A DNA stretch of 64,000 bases. Source: Ignelater luminosus. Its lineage: Eukaryota; Arthropoda; Insecta; Coleoptera; Elateridae. The stretch lies in NCBI GenBank assembly GCA_011009095.1, contig VTPC01000474.1, positions 49,739 through 113,738 on the forward strand, read 5' to 3'. Below the pieces are notes generated by a model. That model made no database searches. It saw only the letters and a program-made list of their open reading frames with translations, and was not told where the DNA came from. The first letter of the stretch is position 1, and every line of letters begins with the position of its first letter. Below, one piece after another: positions 24,011 through 37,129 of the stretch. The position numbers and the translations under genes were made by a program.

Positions 24011-24829
24011 TTGCGTAAAAGTTGACATGAGGATAGAAGTCTGATTAGAAATCAGTTAATTTCGTATTGTGTTTATTGTATTGAGAAAGGATTTATTTTG
24101 GAATAATAAGTGCTCAAAGGATTAAATAAAAATTCAATATTCAGATACAAAGAAAGTGACTAAATAATAGTGCCAACCTTATGAGACAAATACACTGGCA
24201 ATAAAATGATATATAAGTTTTGATTTTTTTTTAAATTAGTACAATTTCAGTCTTTTTGCCATTTCAGCCATTTGGATTTATCTATTTGAATTTTCGAATT
24301 TTTTGAGTATTCCCTTACTGGTCATCTAATTGAAAAATGCAATTCGTACGTGTATGTCACATTTCTTATATTTAATAGGTTATGGTAGACATAATAGCAA
24401 CAGCACTTGTTTCAAAAACTTCCTTATTCATTTAAAGAATTCGAAATTATCTTCCAAGCGAATTTGCATCACGAACTAAAATAATAAAAAAAAAACTCAG
24501 AAGTTTAAAGCCTATAAATGACTTTTATAACATCTTACAACGGAAAAATTCAGATGACCAGTATAGCAGTCTTTATAGTACAGGTAGTAGTTGAATACAA
24601 TGTTGACTTTTTATTATTAAGTTCTTTGAATATAAATATAACAAACAGAAGAAAAGAAAACATTAAATAACCTTTTTTTCAAATCGCAGCATTATAATAC
24701 AACTGGTTGTACTGCATAAATTAAAAGAGTAAAACGTTACAGAACAATGTATACAAACCCCATTTAACACCAGCAAATCTATAAATCACATTACCCTTGG
24801 TGGTAACGTATGCGATGACATAATTTTTT
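24011..24829. other. AT-rich stretch, nothing recognised
   Basis: Low-complexity AT-rich DNA without long frames or repeats that I could detect. Confidence 0.35.
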
Positions 24830-24990
24830 TCTAGTACCCCGCTACAACATTCGAAAGACTAGATTTAACGACCATGACGCTTTAAATGGACCGACTCTTA
24901 GTTGCCTCTTCTCACGCCTGCTAATGATGGCGCCACGTGCATATTAAGTGTGATTGTTTCCGGTCGACCGAAAATAACTAAAAGATAGAA
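24830..24990. promoter_or_regulatory. GC-rich island with CTCF-like and E-box words
   Basis: Contains GATGGCGCCACGTG at 24926-24939. It resembles the GATGGCGC core of insect CTCF sites and overlaps a CACGTG E-box at 24934-24939. No coding frame crosses the block. Function is inferred from motif similarity alone. Confidence 0.3.
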
Positions 24991-27900
24991 AGCTTGAATT
25001 TATTTGGAACATGCAATACAATCTTGATATTAAAAGTTGAAATATTTTACATACTAAGTAGAAACTCGCATGTCTCACCACTACTTACTAACATGATGTA
25101 TTAGTTTGTACAATAACATATTTTCAAAGACCATTTATTTTAACAAGGAAAAGATTTTTTGAAAGTGGTGTATGAGGTATAACAATAGCAGTAGTAGGTT
25201 ACTCGACGTTTTGAATATTTTATATTTTATTCACAAACGGAAATCAAAATGGACGTTACATTCCTCCATTTCAACACGAAGTAACTCTAATATAATATTC
25301 TTTTAAGTTTCTTGATAAAGGTAATAAATTCTGTATAATAGACAACAAAAATCACTATTTCTTTCTCTTTCTTAGAAATTAAAGTATTATTTATTAAGAT
25401 GCTGAAGTTGTAAAATTTACAGTTTTATATAAAACGCCTTTTTAGACAACCAGCACTTCTTCAGCTTAGTCTTGCTCACTTGACACCCAGATTATGTCTT
25501 AATTAAGTATTCCACTCTTCCTTTCAGATATCTTTAGATAACTCTTTCCTTATATACTCTCCAACATTTTCCACAGTTCATAACTAGAACAAGTCTCTAT
25601 ATTTGCAGAAGATTGAATCCTAACATATTCTTTGAGTTAGCTTTAATGTAGTTCTCTAAAAACTGCTAAATAATTAATATGCCTGCGTTTTCTCATTCTG
25701 GACAGCTCCATTTTCGGTAAAACTGACCATGTTGAGGTACCAACGGTGAATAACATGCTAAGTAAAGACAGCAATCTACCAAAATAGAGTGTACACTTTA
25801 AAGAGCCTTCGTACTCTTCCAGACGTTAAATGAAGAATTTTCTAAGCCATAGAATTTTCTGTACTAAGCTACTCTATCATATCGTTTGGCTTTAATTCAA
25901 AATCCAAAATATTTCTATTTTCCATTCTACTATCGGAAGATCAAAATCTCAATATCAATAGTCCTCTATTTCTTTTTCTGTCTTCTCTTCTCCCTTCTCT
26001 TTTTCCTTGCTAATCAGGAATAAGAGAAGAAAATGACAACACCGTCAAGGCCGCCAATAACATCCAGGTATCAAAAGATTTAGAACCATAGACGCTTTTT
26101 CAGCATCCACTAAATAAAGAAAAATATAGAGGAAAGCCTATGTTTTTGTCTTGCAAGCTCATCATTATTATCACTCTCCTACATACCAAGTATTTCTATC
26201 AGGTTGAAAAGGAATCCTTTTTATAACAACAGCCCGTTTTTTGGGAACCAGAAGGAAACATTGAAGTTAGAAACGTAGTCATTGAAAATGATCTACTCTT
26301 GTATGCAATGGCTAAAGCAGCCTTTATGATATGACTTCTTTATTTAAATAAATTGCATAATTAAGTATTACGGTTTCTAGTTATGTATAAGTAATAAAGT
26401 ACACAATACCATGTATTTTGTAATTTGGTCCAATAATAATACTTTACAAATCTAAATCGAAAACAAATTCAAAGTATTTTTAAGAATCGTCCAAATTGTG
26501 TAATTTCTGGTGGGAACATTTCCCTTACAGTTGCATAAATCCGTTATTGTTGCGAATTGGACGTGCTATACAAAATCTTTGTTTTGGTGATAGCCATATA
26601 CACATGCCATTTATCATTCAACCTTCGTAAAGCATTAAAAAGAGAGTGGCCCCTATCGTTTTGTTATAATTCTGTTTGTTAGAAGGGGACTAATGGTTTG
26701 AATGATGCGCGTGTCTCATTTGTTAATGCTTCCGTAACAGCAGTGCGGAATGAACGCGGTATTAAACAACGATATAAAAGCTGATTCTAGTTGTTTCAAA
26801 ACATTTATTCTACTATGAAACTTGATTTTTATTTTATTTATTTAGGCTATCTGAGAAAATTATGTTTTCGAGTATCACGACTTTGAAATATCTAAAGGCT
26901 TATTTGATATTACTTACTTACTTAAATAAGCAAGACATGTAGAATGCCAAGCTAATAATAAGAAGTTCTTGATAACGATGAAGATTACATAAGAAGGTTT
27001 CTGTCAGTTGAGTCCCACGAAGAAAGGTAAAACTGAATTCTATCTAGGTGCCTTAGACTATTATCGATGTGTTTATCTATTCATATGTTTAAAATATACA
27101 TATTTATTAATTATAGACCTTAAAGAATTGAAGGAGTTTTATATTATTTTGAAACATTTTGATTATTTTGTAAGGGTATCTAGAAAAGCAAATGCATTCT
27201 TGGTTGCATATCTATTTTCGAAGCACCTAGAATATTTGAAAATATGTAGAAAATATTTCCATTCAAGCCTTTATAATCGTTTAAACATGACGCTTGTTCT
27301 GTATGTTTAGGTTTTCAGACGTCATTATCCTAAAGAGGTAAGAAACGAATCCTTCGACTAGAATAATCTGATCAAGTTATAAAAGTTTTAAAGTTTCTGT
27401 CTCTGAATCTTTAAAATAAAAACTATTTCAAGTTTACTAAGAAGGTTCTCTTCAATGATTGTACATTTTTAGGTCAAAAACGTACCTAGAGTATACAGAA
27501 ACCAAGAGAAACGTTATCAAACTGATCACAGTTGAATCCGATCTATTTTTGGTCCATGTAAGACTGTACTGTAATCCTTCTTTTATTGGACCGCTATGTC
27601 ACACCGCTGATACAAATCAACCAATGAAGACTTTGTTTAAAAGTCTTTTATGGAAGCAGCTTTTGAGATCAAAATATTTTTTTTCCAACGGCGTTAAATA
27701 CCGGCATACAAGGTAGTTATATGTTTACTCCTATGCATACTTGAAATAATTTGTAAAACGTAACTTTATGTGACTGGCATGGCCTTAACCGATTCACTGG
27801 CAGTCGTTGATAAGATTTCTGTGCTCGCCGCTCAAAGTTTTTTCTTTTTTTTCCCTAATAACATAATATACTAGTAAAGACATCGTTGTTATGGTTTCTT

Positions 27901-30803
27901 TTTAATTACTTTGTACTTTTACATCTTTTACTTATAGTTTCATCTGAGATTCTTATTGAGACTTAGATATCTTTGCTTTAAAGCTGTGTCCACCCAAGTG
28001 TTCATCTACTTATACATTCCAAAGATCAAAGCCATCAGGTGTTGGTGTTGGTGCACAGATTATTCATCGTACAAGGACGGCTAATTAGAAAGGCGAGATT
28101 AAGCTAATCAAAAACTCCAGCGAAAAACAAAGGGGGCGTTTTTTCTTAAGTTTGCTGACAAATGCGACTCACATATTCTCTAGTTGATACCAAGAGAGAG
28201 TTTTTGTTGCTCTAGTAGTTCAGTTTATGGTAACTTTGCTCTACTGATTCTTGGTAATCTGCATTCGTAGACTTGTTTGACTATAAAATAAGCAACATCT
28301 ACCTCCTTCTTACCTCTGGTTGGTCTTTGCCTTAATTCATTGGTAGTCCCTGATCTTGTATTGTTTAAGTCTTTAATTACTTTCTTTCATCTGTTTTCGC
28401 CGACCTTTCCATGTTTGGAGCTTTTCACATTTTAGTTATTCCTGATTTTTTTTCAATAGATTTCTTTCTTGTACCAAAATTATTTAGTCAAACTAGTAAT
28501 AGTTTTCCATCATCAAATATACAAACTATCAATGTTATCTTGAGGATGTAAATTACGATTGATAATCATCATGCTTCTGGAATCAAATATACTAGTCCAG
28601 GTGTTAATGGATTTGACTAACACCGAACTTAGTGTTTCCAAATGAAGAATGCATAATTGCTTGTAAACTTCTTTAAGGTTATGGTGTTTTTGATTGGGCA
28701 TATAAATTCCATGCGTCGATATAAAGTTTACTAGGTTTTGTTCAAGACTACTATGATACAGTTATCTGATGCTAAAACCGACTTTGATAATTTGTAGGTG
28801 TCTTAAGATTTAATCGCATCATTAATTGAACATCCTGTAAATCAGGAGTCATCAATCTTAATGTTATTAAAACCGCATGTAGGTTTTGTAATCTCTATCA
28901 ACATGTGTATAATGAACGTAATAATAAAGTTTGTATTGTAGTGTAAGGTACAAAAATCTAAACTTAAAACTGTGGGAAGTTGTAGTTTATTTACAGAATT
29001 AATATGACAAAATCGTCTGGACATTTAGACACAAATATACAACTACAACTAACTTATAGTCTACTTAAGTAATCAAAGAGTTGCGTTTGGATACCAGATC
29101 CGCTTTTTTCTCTCCTTCTGGAATCTTAAACGCTCTTTCTGTTGTCGATCTTTTGTAAATCTTGGTTTAGGATTACTTATCTCTTTTTGATTTCACTTAA
29201 AAGATTAATTACTCCTAACTGGATATGGTTGGTTGGACCCGACTACACGAGTCATCGAACATCGGCTTTTTACTGATCACTAGTTAGAAACGAAAAATGA
29301 CTTTCCGAAAGTTGGCTAAAATCAGAATTAGGATTACCATATCTGGTGAACCAGTTAATGGTAGTTTCACCATATTTGGGTAGATTGATCTAGAGTGGAA
29401 ACCTAGAATTTCCAGTAACTAGCACTAGCAATGAAGATGCCCCCTGGCGGTGAAAACAGTAAAAGTTTCCTATGATTGCGGGAGCAGAAGTGGGGACGCT
29501 GTTTTTAGGGTCCATGAAGCTATACTTGATCAAACTTTGTTCCATAGGCGTCCGTTAGTAAGGGTTGCAAATCGATTTTCGAAATGGCACTTTAGGATTT
29601 TGCTCTACTTGGGAATATCCCGATGGAACCAGTGAACTGAATTTTTCATACATCGAGATTTTGCCGCTAGAATGAAGTCAGGGTAAAACGATCAAAGTCT
29701 AATTGTAAAATCTTTTTCCTAGATAACGGAGAGGAATAAGAAAGTCGTGTTTGCGAATTTGTAAATAGGAGTTTTAAAGTCTTTTAGTGGAAACAAAATA
29801 CAATGGTGAATTCTGCAAATGTATTATTTATATTTACCGGTCGAGACGAGATTCGAGTATGTGCCAGGAGGAAACCTCGTAAAGAGATTGGTGCAGATGC
29901 AGTTGATCGTCTTATATTTTATCACCATCATCTAGACAAATAGTGAAGAGTACGTTTTCTGGAATATCTCCAAAAAGATCGTTGTCTTGCAAAATCGCTT
30001 TCTTTTATTGCATAGCTTGAACAATTAGTTATTATGCAATATTAAAATTTTTGTTATGAAGACTACAGTAAGTTAAAATAAAAATTAAAACAGATATCTA
30101 CAAAATATTATATTAAAAATATTATTATTCTAGATTCCATAGTTAAAATCTATTTTTCAAAAACTCGTTCGGTATGTCGGTGTCTGCTCGTGCACTGAAA
30201 AATTACTTTTGAGACTGTTTATCTTTTAAAATGTCTAAATACCTAGACAAAGCAAACCGTAATATTTTATTATCTCTTATTTCTGGTTTGCAATTTTTTA
30301 TCTATGGCTGAAGACCGTTTCTTCAGCCTAGTCTGGGGCGCTTCCAATTACATAGAATTGGGAATGTCTGATATGATTATAAAACAAATGTTTTGCTAAT
30401 AGAAGTATTTCACACAAAAGAATACTAGAACAATATGAAATTGTTACGGTGTAGACAGCAGTAAATAACACTTTAATATATAGTATAACTAAGGGAACTA
30501 ATTAAGAAGAATAATTTAGCTTGTTGGGCTTGACAAAAAAAGTAACACAAGGTTCGAAATGTATTTCTACGGATATTCAAACATTTCACAAAATTTAATC
30601 TTCTTGAAACTGTCTTTTGCAGCAGGAGCCAATACAGACAAGTACTTCTTCTAGTATGTATTGTAGATTGTAATTAAGATTAACTAAATTCTGTGATAGT
30701 TACTGAAGATTATACGCAACTTAACACCTATATTAATTAGTACATCTTGATAAATGCAGTACGCAATATTTAAGTAAATATAAAGTTCAACAAAGCATAA
30801 AAC
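24991..30803. other. Long AT-rich stretch, probably intronic or intergenic
   Basis: Plus-strand frames at 27008-27310 and 27459-27716 are the longest; both open on non-ATG codons and show no motif. A TATAAAAG word at about 26773 lies at the end of a moderately GC-rich block (26640-26780), but no gene could be placed downstream. GCCCCCTGGCGG near 29437 looks like a vertebrate-type CTCF core; it has no supporting context here. Confidence 0.35.
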
Positions 30804-30926
30804 CTCCGACCGAGTATCGACAGGGAAGACGAGCATCCCATCCATCAATATCTGTCCACCCCTGGCTCTCGCAGACTCAATGAGCTGGAAGGCCTCGTCA
30901 GAAGTGTGAATCACTTCGTATCTCAT
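30804..30926 (-). CDS. Internal exon of an unidentified host gene
   Basis: A 123-nt exon, exactly 41 codons in phase 0/0, on the minus strand. It follows a good acceptor (a pyrimidine-rich tract ending CTTGCAG) and ends at GAG before GTTTTATG, a weaker donor. The frame reads MRYEVIHTSDEAFQLIESAR and then ARGGQILMDGMLVFPVDTRS, plus a final Glu. Codon third positions are GC-rich compared with the AT-rich flanks, which supports coding. Read-through past the donor gives AT-rich nonsense to a stop at 30684. No transmembrane segment or catalytic motif is apparent and I do not recognise the protein. The exon is surrounded by long introns or intergenic DNA; neighbouring exons could not be found in the window. 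The first Met is probably internal, not a start. Confidence 0.6.
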
Positions 30927-30984
30927 CTGCAAGTCAGATCAGAAGCTGTGGTGATTCTTCAATGCTTGAGAGCCATCACACACT

Positions 30985-30997
30985 CCAGATGGCGCTC
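30985..30997 (+). promoter_or_regulatory. CTCF-like motif beside the 30.8-kb exon
   Basis: CCAGATGGCGCTC lies 59 bp upstream (minus-strand sense) of the exon. It fits the AG(A/G)TGGCGC core reported for insect CTCF. Binding is not shown by the sequence. Confidence 0.35.
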
Positions 30998-33900
30998 GCA
31001 TCTTTCACTGAAAGAATCGGGGATGTGCATGAGGGTTGGAAAAGCGAGTATTTTATCTTTCATAATATAAGTAGTACTTTATCCCTTTGATGAAATGAAT
31101 AGTAATATAAATCGTGCGTATTCTTTGAATGTTTGTAAGTAATTAGTGTAGTTTTCGATTTTAATGTTTTTTCTTTTAATTTAATTTGAAAAAAAAAAAC
31201 AAAATAAACTGATTAATTAAGATGGTAAAACAAAACACAAAAATCAGTCAACTTATTACCTACTTACAAATAATACATAAACCTGAAAACTTAAGCTACT
31301 TAAAAGATTTCTGAAATTTATTAAACATTGGTTTCTTTAGTTGTTACCTTTAGTTGATTAAAGATTGAGGTGATGTTCTTAATTGACAAATATAAACAAA
31401 TACTTCTAATTTAATAAAATTAAATTTAAATTGGTAAGTACAGTCTTTTGCTTAAATAATGTTGCAATTCTTTATTTTAATGAATGGATTAATCAACTAC
31501 ACGAAATCTGATTTAGTATTAATCAGCCAAAATATATTTCCTAAGAGGCTATAAGTAAGGAGATTTGGATAATTAATACGAAATTGGATTTTGTATACTT
31601 GGTTATCTGTTAATTTAAAAATTGAATTGTGACACTGTTCATGCAAATAGCTGTACAACCGTTCTTATCTGATAACTGACAGTAAAGAAAATTACACAGC
31701 TCATTTCGTATTCGACATTTCCAAGCTCTCATGGTACCCGTACATTGATTGTCTATATTCATTTTTACATAGTTCAATTAATTGACTTTCACTGATTAAT
31801 CTTAAATTGTTAATTCATTTTTGTTCTTTTGCTTTTGGTAGGTTCTAGGTGGAAAAAGCACCGTGTTGAAAACCATGCACTATTAATTTTATGTAGAATT
31901 TTAACCTCACTTTCAAGATTCTGAATTAACTACTGTTACAGTTCTTATGACCGAATGGTTATTATACCTGTTTTCTAATTATAAATTACTTGTGTATTAT
32001 TTCAGTATGTTGTAGGCTGATATTATTCTTAAAGTCCAAGTTTACGTTTGTTGCTCTCTTGTTTTGCTTTCTTGCTTGGTTTATTGTCAAGTATTATTTA
32101 ATTCATTGAAACTATTGAGTTTAGTAGAATTAGAAAAGCGGAAAATCACATCTATAGAAAGCAAAATGAAATTAATATATGAAAAGCTCTATAAAAATGT
32201 AAATCAAAATACACTGCAATAGCATACCGCGTCTAAAAATTATAAACAGGTTTATGGAATGTATAGAAGGTTTTATGTCCATGCCACAACCTCGAGTACA
32301 CTTTCCAAAAGACAAGACCAAAAAATATATTCTACTGGTGATACTAAGAAAGGAAATACAACATGTAGGTTTCATCACTATCATTATTTTGTAATTACCA
32401 TGAACAACTTTTCCAAGTATTGTAAGTCAACGTTTGTTACTTTTTAAATGGGATACCTGTATGTCTACGTACTTCGAGTTTCTGTCCACTCTAGATTCTA
32501 ATGATGTCTTTACAACTTATGGTTGCATATTCCGTGGATGGACTTTCATTTTAATTCGTGGGTAATATGGAACCCAATAAAATACTTCAAACTGATAGTC
32601 AAACTAGAACTGCATTCTGTTTGCATCCTGTATGCATGCCATGTAATAATGATATTTGTATATTTTTGTCATAATGGTGAAGCATCAAAAATGTGGCTTT
32701 ACTTTGAACAATTCAAAATTAACAATTATGAATGTTACAAATTTTCAATCTCAGTCTCTTGACGTACTGATCTTAAGATTGAAGCTAGAATGTGATGATG
32801 ATTTAACCTTCAGTGAATGACAAATAAAGCTTCTTTTCAATTATTTTATTTGTGTATTTCTTTGAATTAGATATTCCTCTCTAAAGGACACGACTTCATT
32901 GACCATTCTTCTTCGTAGATGACGTAGAAGTTAAGGTTACAAACATGTACAGTTGCAACTTGATCTTTTAAGGGGTATGAGTTTGTGATATAATGAACGT
33001 TAATATAGTTAGTCAACCTTCAGCGCCTCATGTGCCTTGTTTGCTATTGTTTTGTTAACTCTGAATAGTTTTAGAGAATACTTTTGTTATTTTGTAAATT
33101 ACTCTAAAACCCTTTCTTCTACCTTGCATCAATCTGGTTCAAGTTGACCACTGCTACACTACAGCACAAATAAGGTAAAAGTGTATTCCAACCAGATGTC
33201 TGTTAATTGGTTTTAGGGCAGTGGTGAATAAAAACCATAAGATCTATCGAATTCTGAAAACGCATTTTCAGCAGTTGTGGATCATAGAATAATTTTATTA
33301 AATTCTCTAATTCTTTAGATTCTATAGAAAGTTATCGATTCAATCTACGGATTGATCTTCTTCAAAATGATGATATCGCGCGTTAAAAATCTGGATTTCT
33401 CTTCTCTTAGTGCTTTACCAAATTACTGTGAAGTACTAAGCTACTCAATTTATGCTTTTGTCAACATGGAAAAGATCTCAATACTAAACACTGCTGTCTG
33501 TTTACAGCTTTGTTACTGGGAAAAGTGTTTTTGTAAATTTAGTTGTTTCCAATTACAAAATACTTTACAGAAGCTCGTGTAATAAAGAAACTCGCTTATT
33601 AACAATGGCAAACAAAAGCTATGGCTTCCACAACTGGAAACTTTTGAGGTTAGATCGTCTAGTATTTGAGACAAAATTCTATGGAATGGGATTTTTCTTC
33701 AAATGTAAACTGAAAAACCGAAGAAGTTAAGCAAAGAACAAGTACTGAATGGACAGATATGTTTCTTCTTCGTTATAGTTCGCACTTTTTGTAACTACGG
33801 CCATTTTATTTCGCTTTGGAAGGTACCATGCAGACTTGGAAATTTCATTTATCGTAAATAAAGGTGCCCAAAACTCAAACTAAATCTATTTCATTTTTCC

Positions 33901-34613
33901 AAGTTTAGTAAGACTGACTGCCACAAACTAAAAGTAGTACAGTTGAGAAAAATCAATTCTAATTACTTCTGAAAACAAAATAGCAAATCGAAAGAGAACT
34001 TCTATTAAAAATACGGAAAGAAAGCTGCATTGACTGTCCGTCGGATATGAAGTATCACATCTGCCTATTTTTCTGATTTAGAACTATCAGATTGTTAGAC
34101 AATTTTCAAAATTTAGATAAAAATTAAAGAAATCCAATTAGTAAGCTAATTTTAGAAATTAAAGCATTTGCAAATAAAGTGACTAAAAATTAATTAAAGA
34201 TTAATAACCGAGTCGGTCAAAAAAATGGTTCTTAATAACTGATTCTAACCTAATATTCACATATTCTTACAGATAATCTTAACAGGAGGAAAACCTTTAG
34301 AATGCAATATAAAATTGAGAAAAAAATCTAATGCAAAATTACCACCTAAGCAAAGCAGGTCACCAACAATTCAAAACCGTTACAATTAAAACTGATGAAT
34401 GTAATATTAGAGCGATGATGCTTCTAAAGTTCACAACTAACTCACACCCATATTATGATGTATCATTAACACTCGGTATTCTTTTCACGCCAAGGTATCT
34501 AATTTTCTATAAAACCCATTATTATAGTAATGACTGTTGACAAATACATAATGAAAGGGCAATAAACTTTAGGTGAGACAGCAACGAGACTAAGAGAATG
34601 AATAACTCATATT
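30998..34613. other. AT-rich stretch, nothing recognised
   Basis: Short frames at 32172-32447, 32523-32762, 33352-33582 and 34331-34540 show no motif or coding bias. No repeat structure was seen. Confidence 0.35.
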
Positions 34614-34686
34614 ACCCTGGAGCTATTTACATATAGAATGTAGGTAATTATTTCTACATTTCGAATGCTAACTGTGGCACGAGGGA
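34614..34686 (+). ncRNA. Weak hairpin candidate
   Basis: A 73-nt segment can fold with paired ends (CCCT at 34615-34618 with AGGG at 34682-34685) and a terminal stem (AATGTAG with CTACATT) around a small loop, GTAATTATTT. The middle of the stem has several mismatches and bulges, and the arms match no microRNA I know. It is listed only because the flanks are less ordered. Confidence 0.15.
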
Positions 34687-35084
34687 CGACATTAAGCACT
34701 TTTTACAACATTACAATCAGTCTGACACAAGGTAATAATGTGCTTCGGATTTTATTTCGGTTTTTGCTTTTAATAAAGTAGTTTACGTTTTTATAAATTC
34801 CTATAAGATAAAGAATTTCATAAAACACCGTTCCAAGTTTATTAATGCTAAACGAATGAAAAATAAAAAAAAATTAGTTGATTAATATTGATTTAAGATA
34901 CAAAATGTATATCACAAATACTTCAAAGTCCATGTATTCTTAAAGTCACGCTTTATATGGTTTTTTACCAACAGTGGAGTTATTATAAAAATAATAGATC
35001 CAAAAAATAGCTATTATAGGTAGACAACTCCAGTTAACAATGATATAAAAACTTTGATGTATCGCTAAAATTCTGAGAACAGGC
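34687..35084. other. AT-rich stretch, nothing recognised
   Basis: No coding or structural signal seen. Confidence 0.35.
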
Positions 35085-35170
35085 AACGCATCGGCGTGGT
35101 GGCCGTTTCGCATGTCCCGTTTGCCATTTCCATACGTCATCGGAGAGACCTTTTGCGGCACGTTCTCTAA
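35085..35170 (-). CDS. GC-rich island, possible exon of unknown gene
   Basis: An ~85-bp GC-rich block in AT-rich surroundings. On the minus strand it follows an acceptor-like TTTGGTTTTTAG. One frame has GC-rich third positions and reads NVPQKVSPMTYGNGKRDMRN, with a GKR that resembles a prohormone amidation and cleavage site. Another frame gives CVACSQNFSDTSKFLYH, which fits C-x2-C-x12-H spacing. No clear GT donor follows. The plus strand also has an open frame preceded by AACAG. Strand and frame are therefore unsettled, and a conserved non-coding element is an equal possibility. Confidence 0.2.
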
Positions 35171-37129
35171 AAACCAAAGAAAGGACATCAGTTATTTGGT
35201 CTAACATTAACAAATAAAACATATCTTGCTCTTTCATTACACTTAATGAACACGCAATTCTTTGTAGTTAGCTGCTTTTGATATTGATGAATTTTCAATA
35301 CTTGATGCAAAAAAGCAAAATTCTAAACTGATCAATTGCAGTGTTAATTAGATATTTTTACGACCAAGAGGCAAATTAATAAAGTAATAGAGTAGCTGGA
35401 ATATCATGCTATTTAGAAATACTCTTTGACTTGAGCTTGAAAGTGAAACTTTGGTATCTAGTCGAATTTACGAACAACCTAAAAGTCCAAATTCGTTGAG
35501 CCTGCCACCACCTATTGTTTGGTTTATAAAGAGCAGAATAAATATTCTATAGGACAAAAACACAGATTTCTCAAACGTTTTAACCTGATAGTTGTGCACG
35601 TGTTACAATTAGTCTTATGTATAGGACCTGTCCGCAAAAATAGAAACACATAGAAAAGTAATTTAAATAATCTTTCTGTTAGTTCTCCTAAGGTAAACCA
35701 ATAATTTGTGAAGTTTTTCTAATATTCTAATATACTAGAATTTATAACTTCAAAAAAAACTAAGATATCTACTAACTATACATCACACAGATTTGAGTAT
35801 TTTGTAGATCTCAAAACAGTTTAACTTAAATTAAAAACAATTTTTACAAATTGTGGAGCAAACAATTAAAATTAATAAGCTGCTAATATTTTGGTTATTG
35901 TACATCCTTGGGAAACTGAGTTAATATAGACCATCAAGTAAAAGGAAAAAACAGATAAAATATCCTGAAGCTTGTTCTTTAGTAATTAGTGATATTTCGT
36001 GTCTCCTAGTCTGGCAACCTGATGAATTATATGTTACTCGCTCGGAAATAGGATGAAGTACAAAGAGTTTTTTGTTCAGAGCAATAGAAGAAAGCAATTT
36101 TGTCAACAAATTTACTTTAAAAATGAATGAGATGGAAATCACATAAGTAAAGGGAATGATTGCGGCAAGTTTAACAATACAATAAAAAGTGTTTCAATTT
36201 ACTTGAAAGTTCAAAATATAAATCTGATGACTACCATGTAAAAGGTTATGATAAGACATTAATCTTTTGATGTTAAAGATAAAGCGACGAATAGCTTCGC
36301 ACATCTTAAGTTCTACAAAGTCATTTGCTCTTTTCCTTTTCATATAAAAATAAAAATATTTAAAACACCTTCTAAAAACACACTAACTAACCTCTTTTTC
36401 TCAGATCTGGTATTTGTTTTAGTTTCTTTGCTACAGACAGCACAAATCTAAGGTTTTGCTACTTTCTATAGAAAAACATTCAAATTTAAAAAGAGTTTTC
36501 GTTTAGTTCTCTCAGAAAAAATAGCGAATTAACCAAGTTTCGGGCAATTAAAACAGATCTAAGCCAAGAACTTTTAAGATATATAAGCTTCTGTATCATT
36601 TGGCAATACATACTTAACGATCACCAAAATTCTTAAAACAAATCAAAAATTTAACATTTCTGTAGAATTTCTCATTGAAACCGCAAGAATCTGTTGTACA
36701 ACTTTGCTCTTCTTAACTGATATAACAAAACCATCATCTAATATTCGGATAATAAGAATAAATTAATTTTGAGATAAAACAAGATCCTGAAGTGAAATAA
36801 AAGTTTATGTCTATGGTATTGTCATCATTCAAGCTGGGTCATCAGTGGGAAATTATGGATTTTCTCAAGAAGCTGATGAGTCTTGGAAGCTGAGCTGGTT
36901 TGGAATTAAAAACTGCCAGATAATGAATAGTTACCTATAATACAACATGAGTTACAAACAGTCATTCCGTACTGTTAATAAAAATAAGTAAATGCGTATA
37001 CTACTATAACGTATACCTTTCACTCTTGTCAGTATTTTGTTTGTATTTTCCATTTTCCATTTTCATTAATTGGATCATTTACTATTACAAACATAGCAGT
37101 GTGCTATAAACTTACAGGTTCCTTTCTGA
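35171..37129. other. AT-rich stretch, nothing recognised
   Basis: Only short unassigned frames, such as 35921-36142 on the minus strand. Confidence 0.35.

Noticed and set aside
29434..29446. GCCCCCTGGCGG resembles a vertebrate CTCF core.
   Set aside because: The organism appears to be an insect, in which the CTCF core differs (AG(A/G)TGGCGC), and there is no supporting context.
32255..32272. TGGAATGTATAGAAG resembles the mature miR-1 sequence.
   Set aside because: The seed-proximal bases match, but there is no complementary arm upstream able to form a hairpin, so chance similarity in AT-rich DNA is likelier.
35120..35165. QKVSPMTYGNGKR looks a little like an adipokinetic-hormone precursor (GNGKR).
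   Set aside because: The aromatic residue at position 4 and the Trp typical of the family are absent, no signal peptide precedes it, and the frame itself is uncertain.
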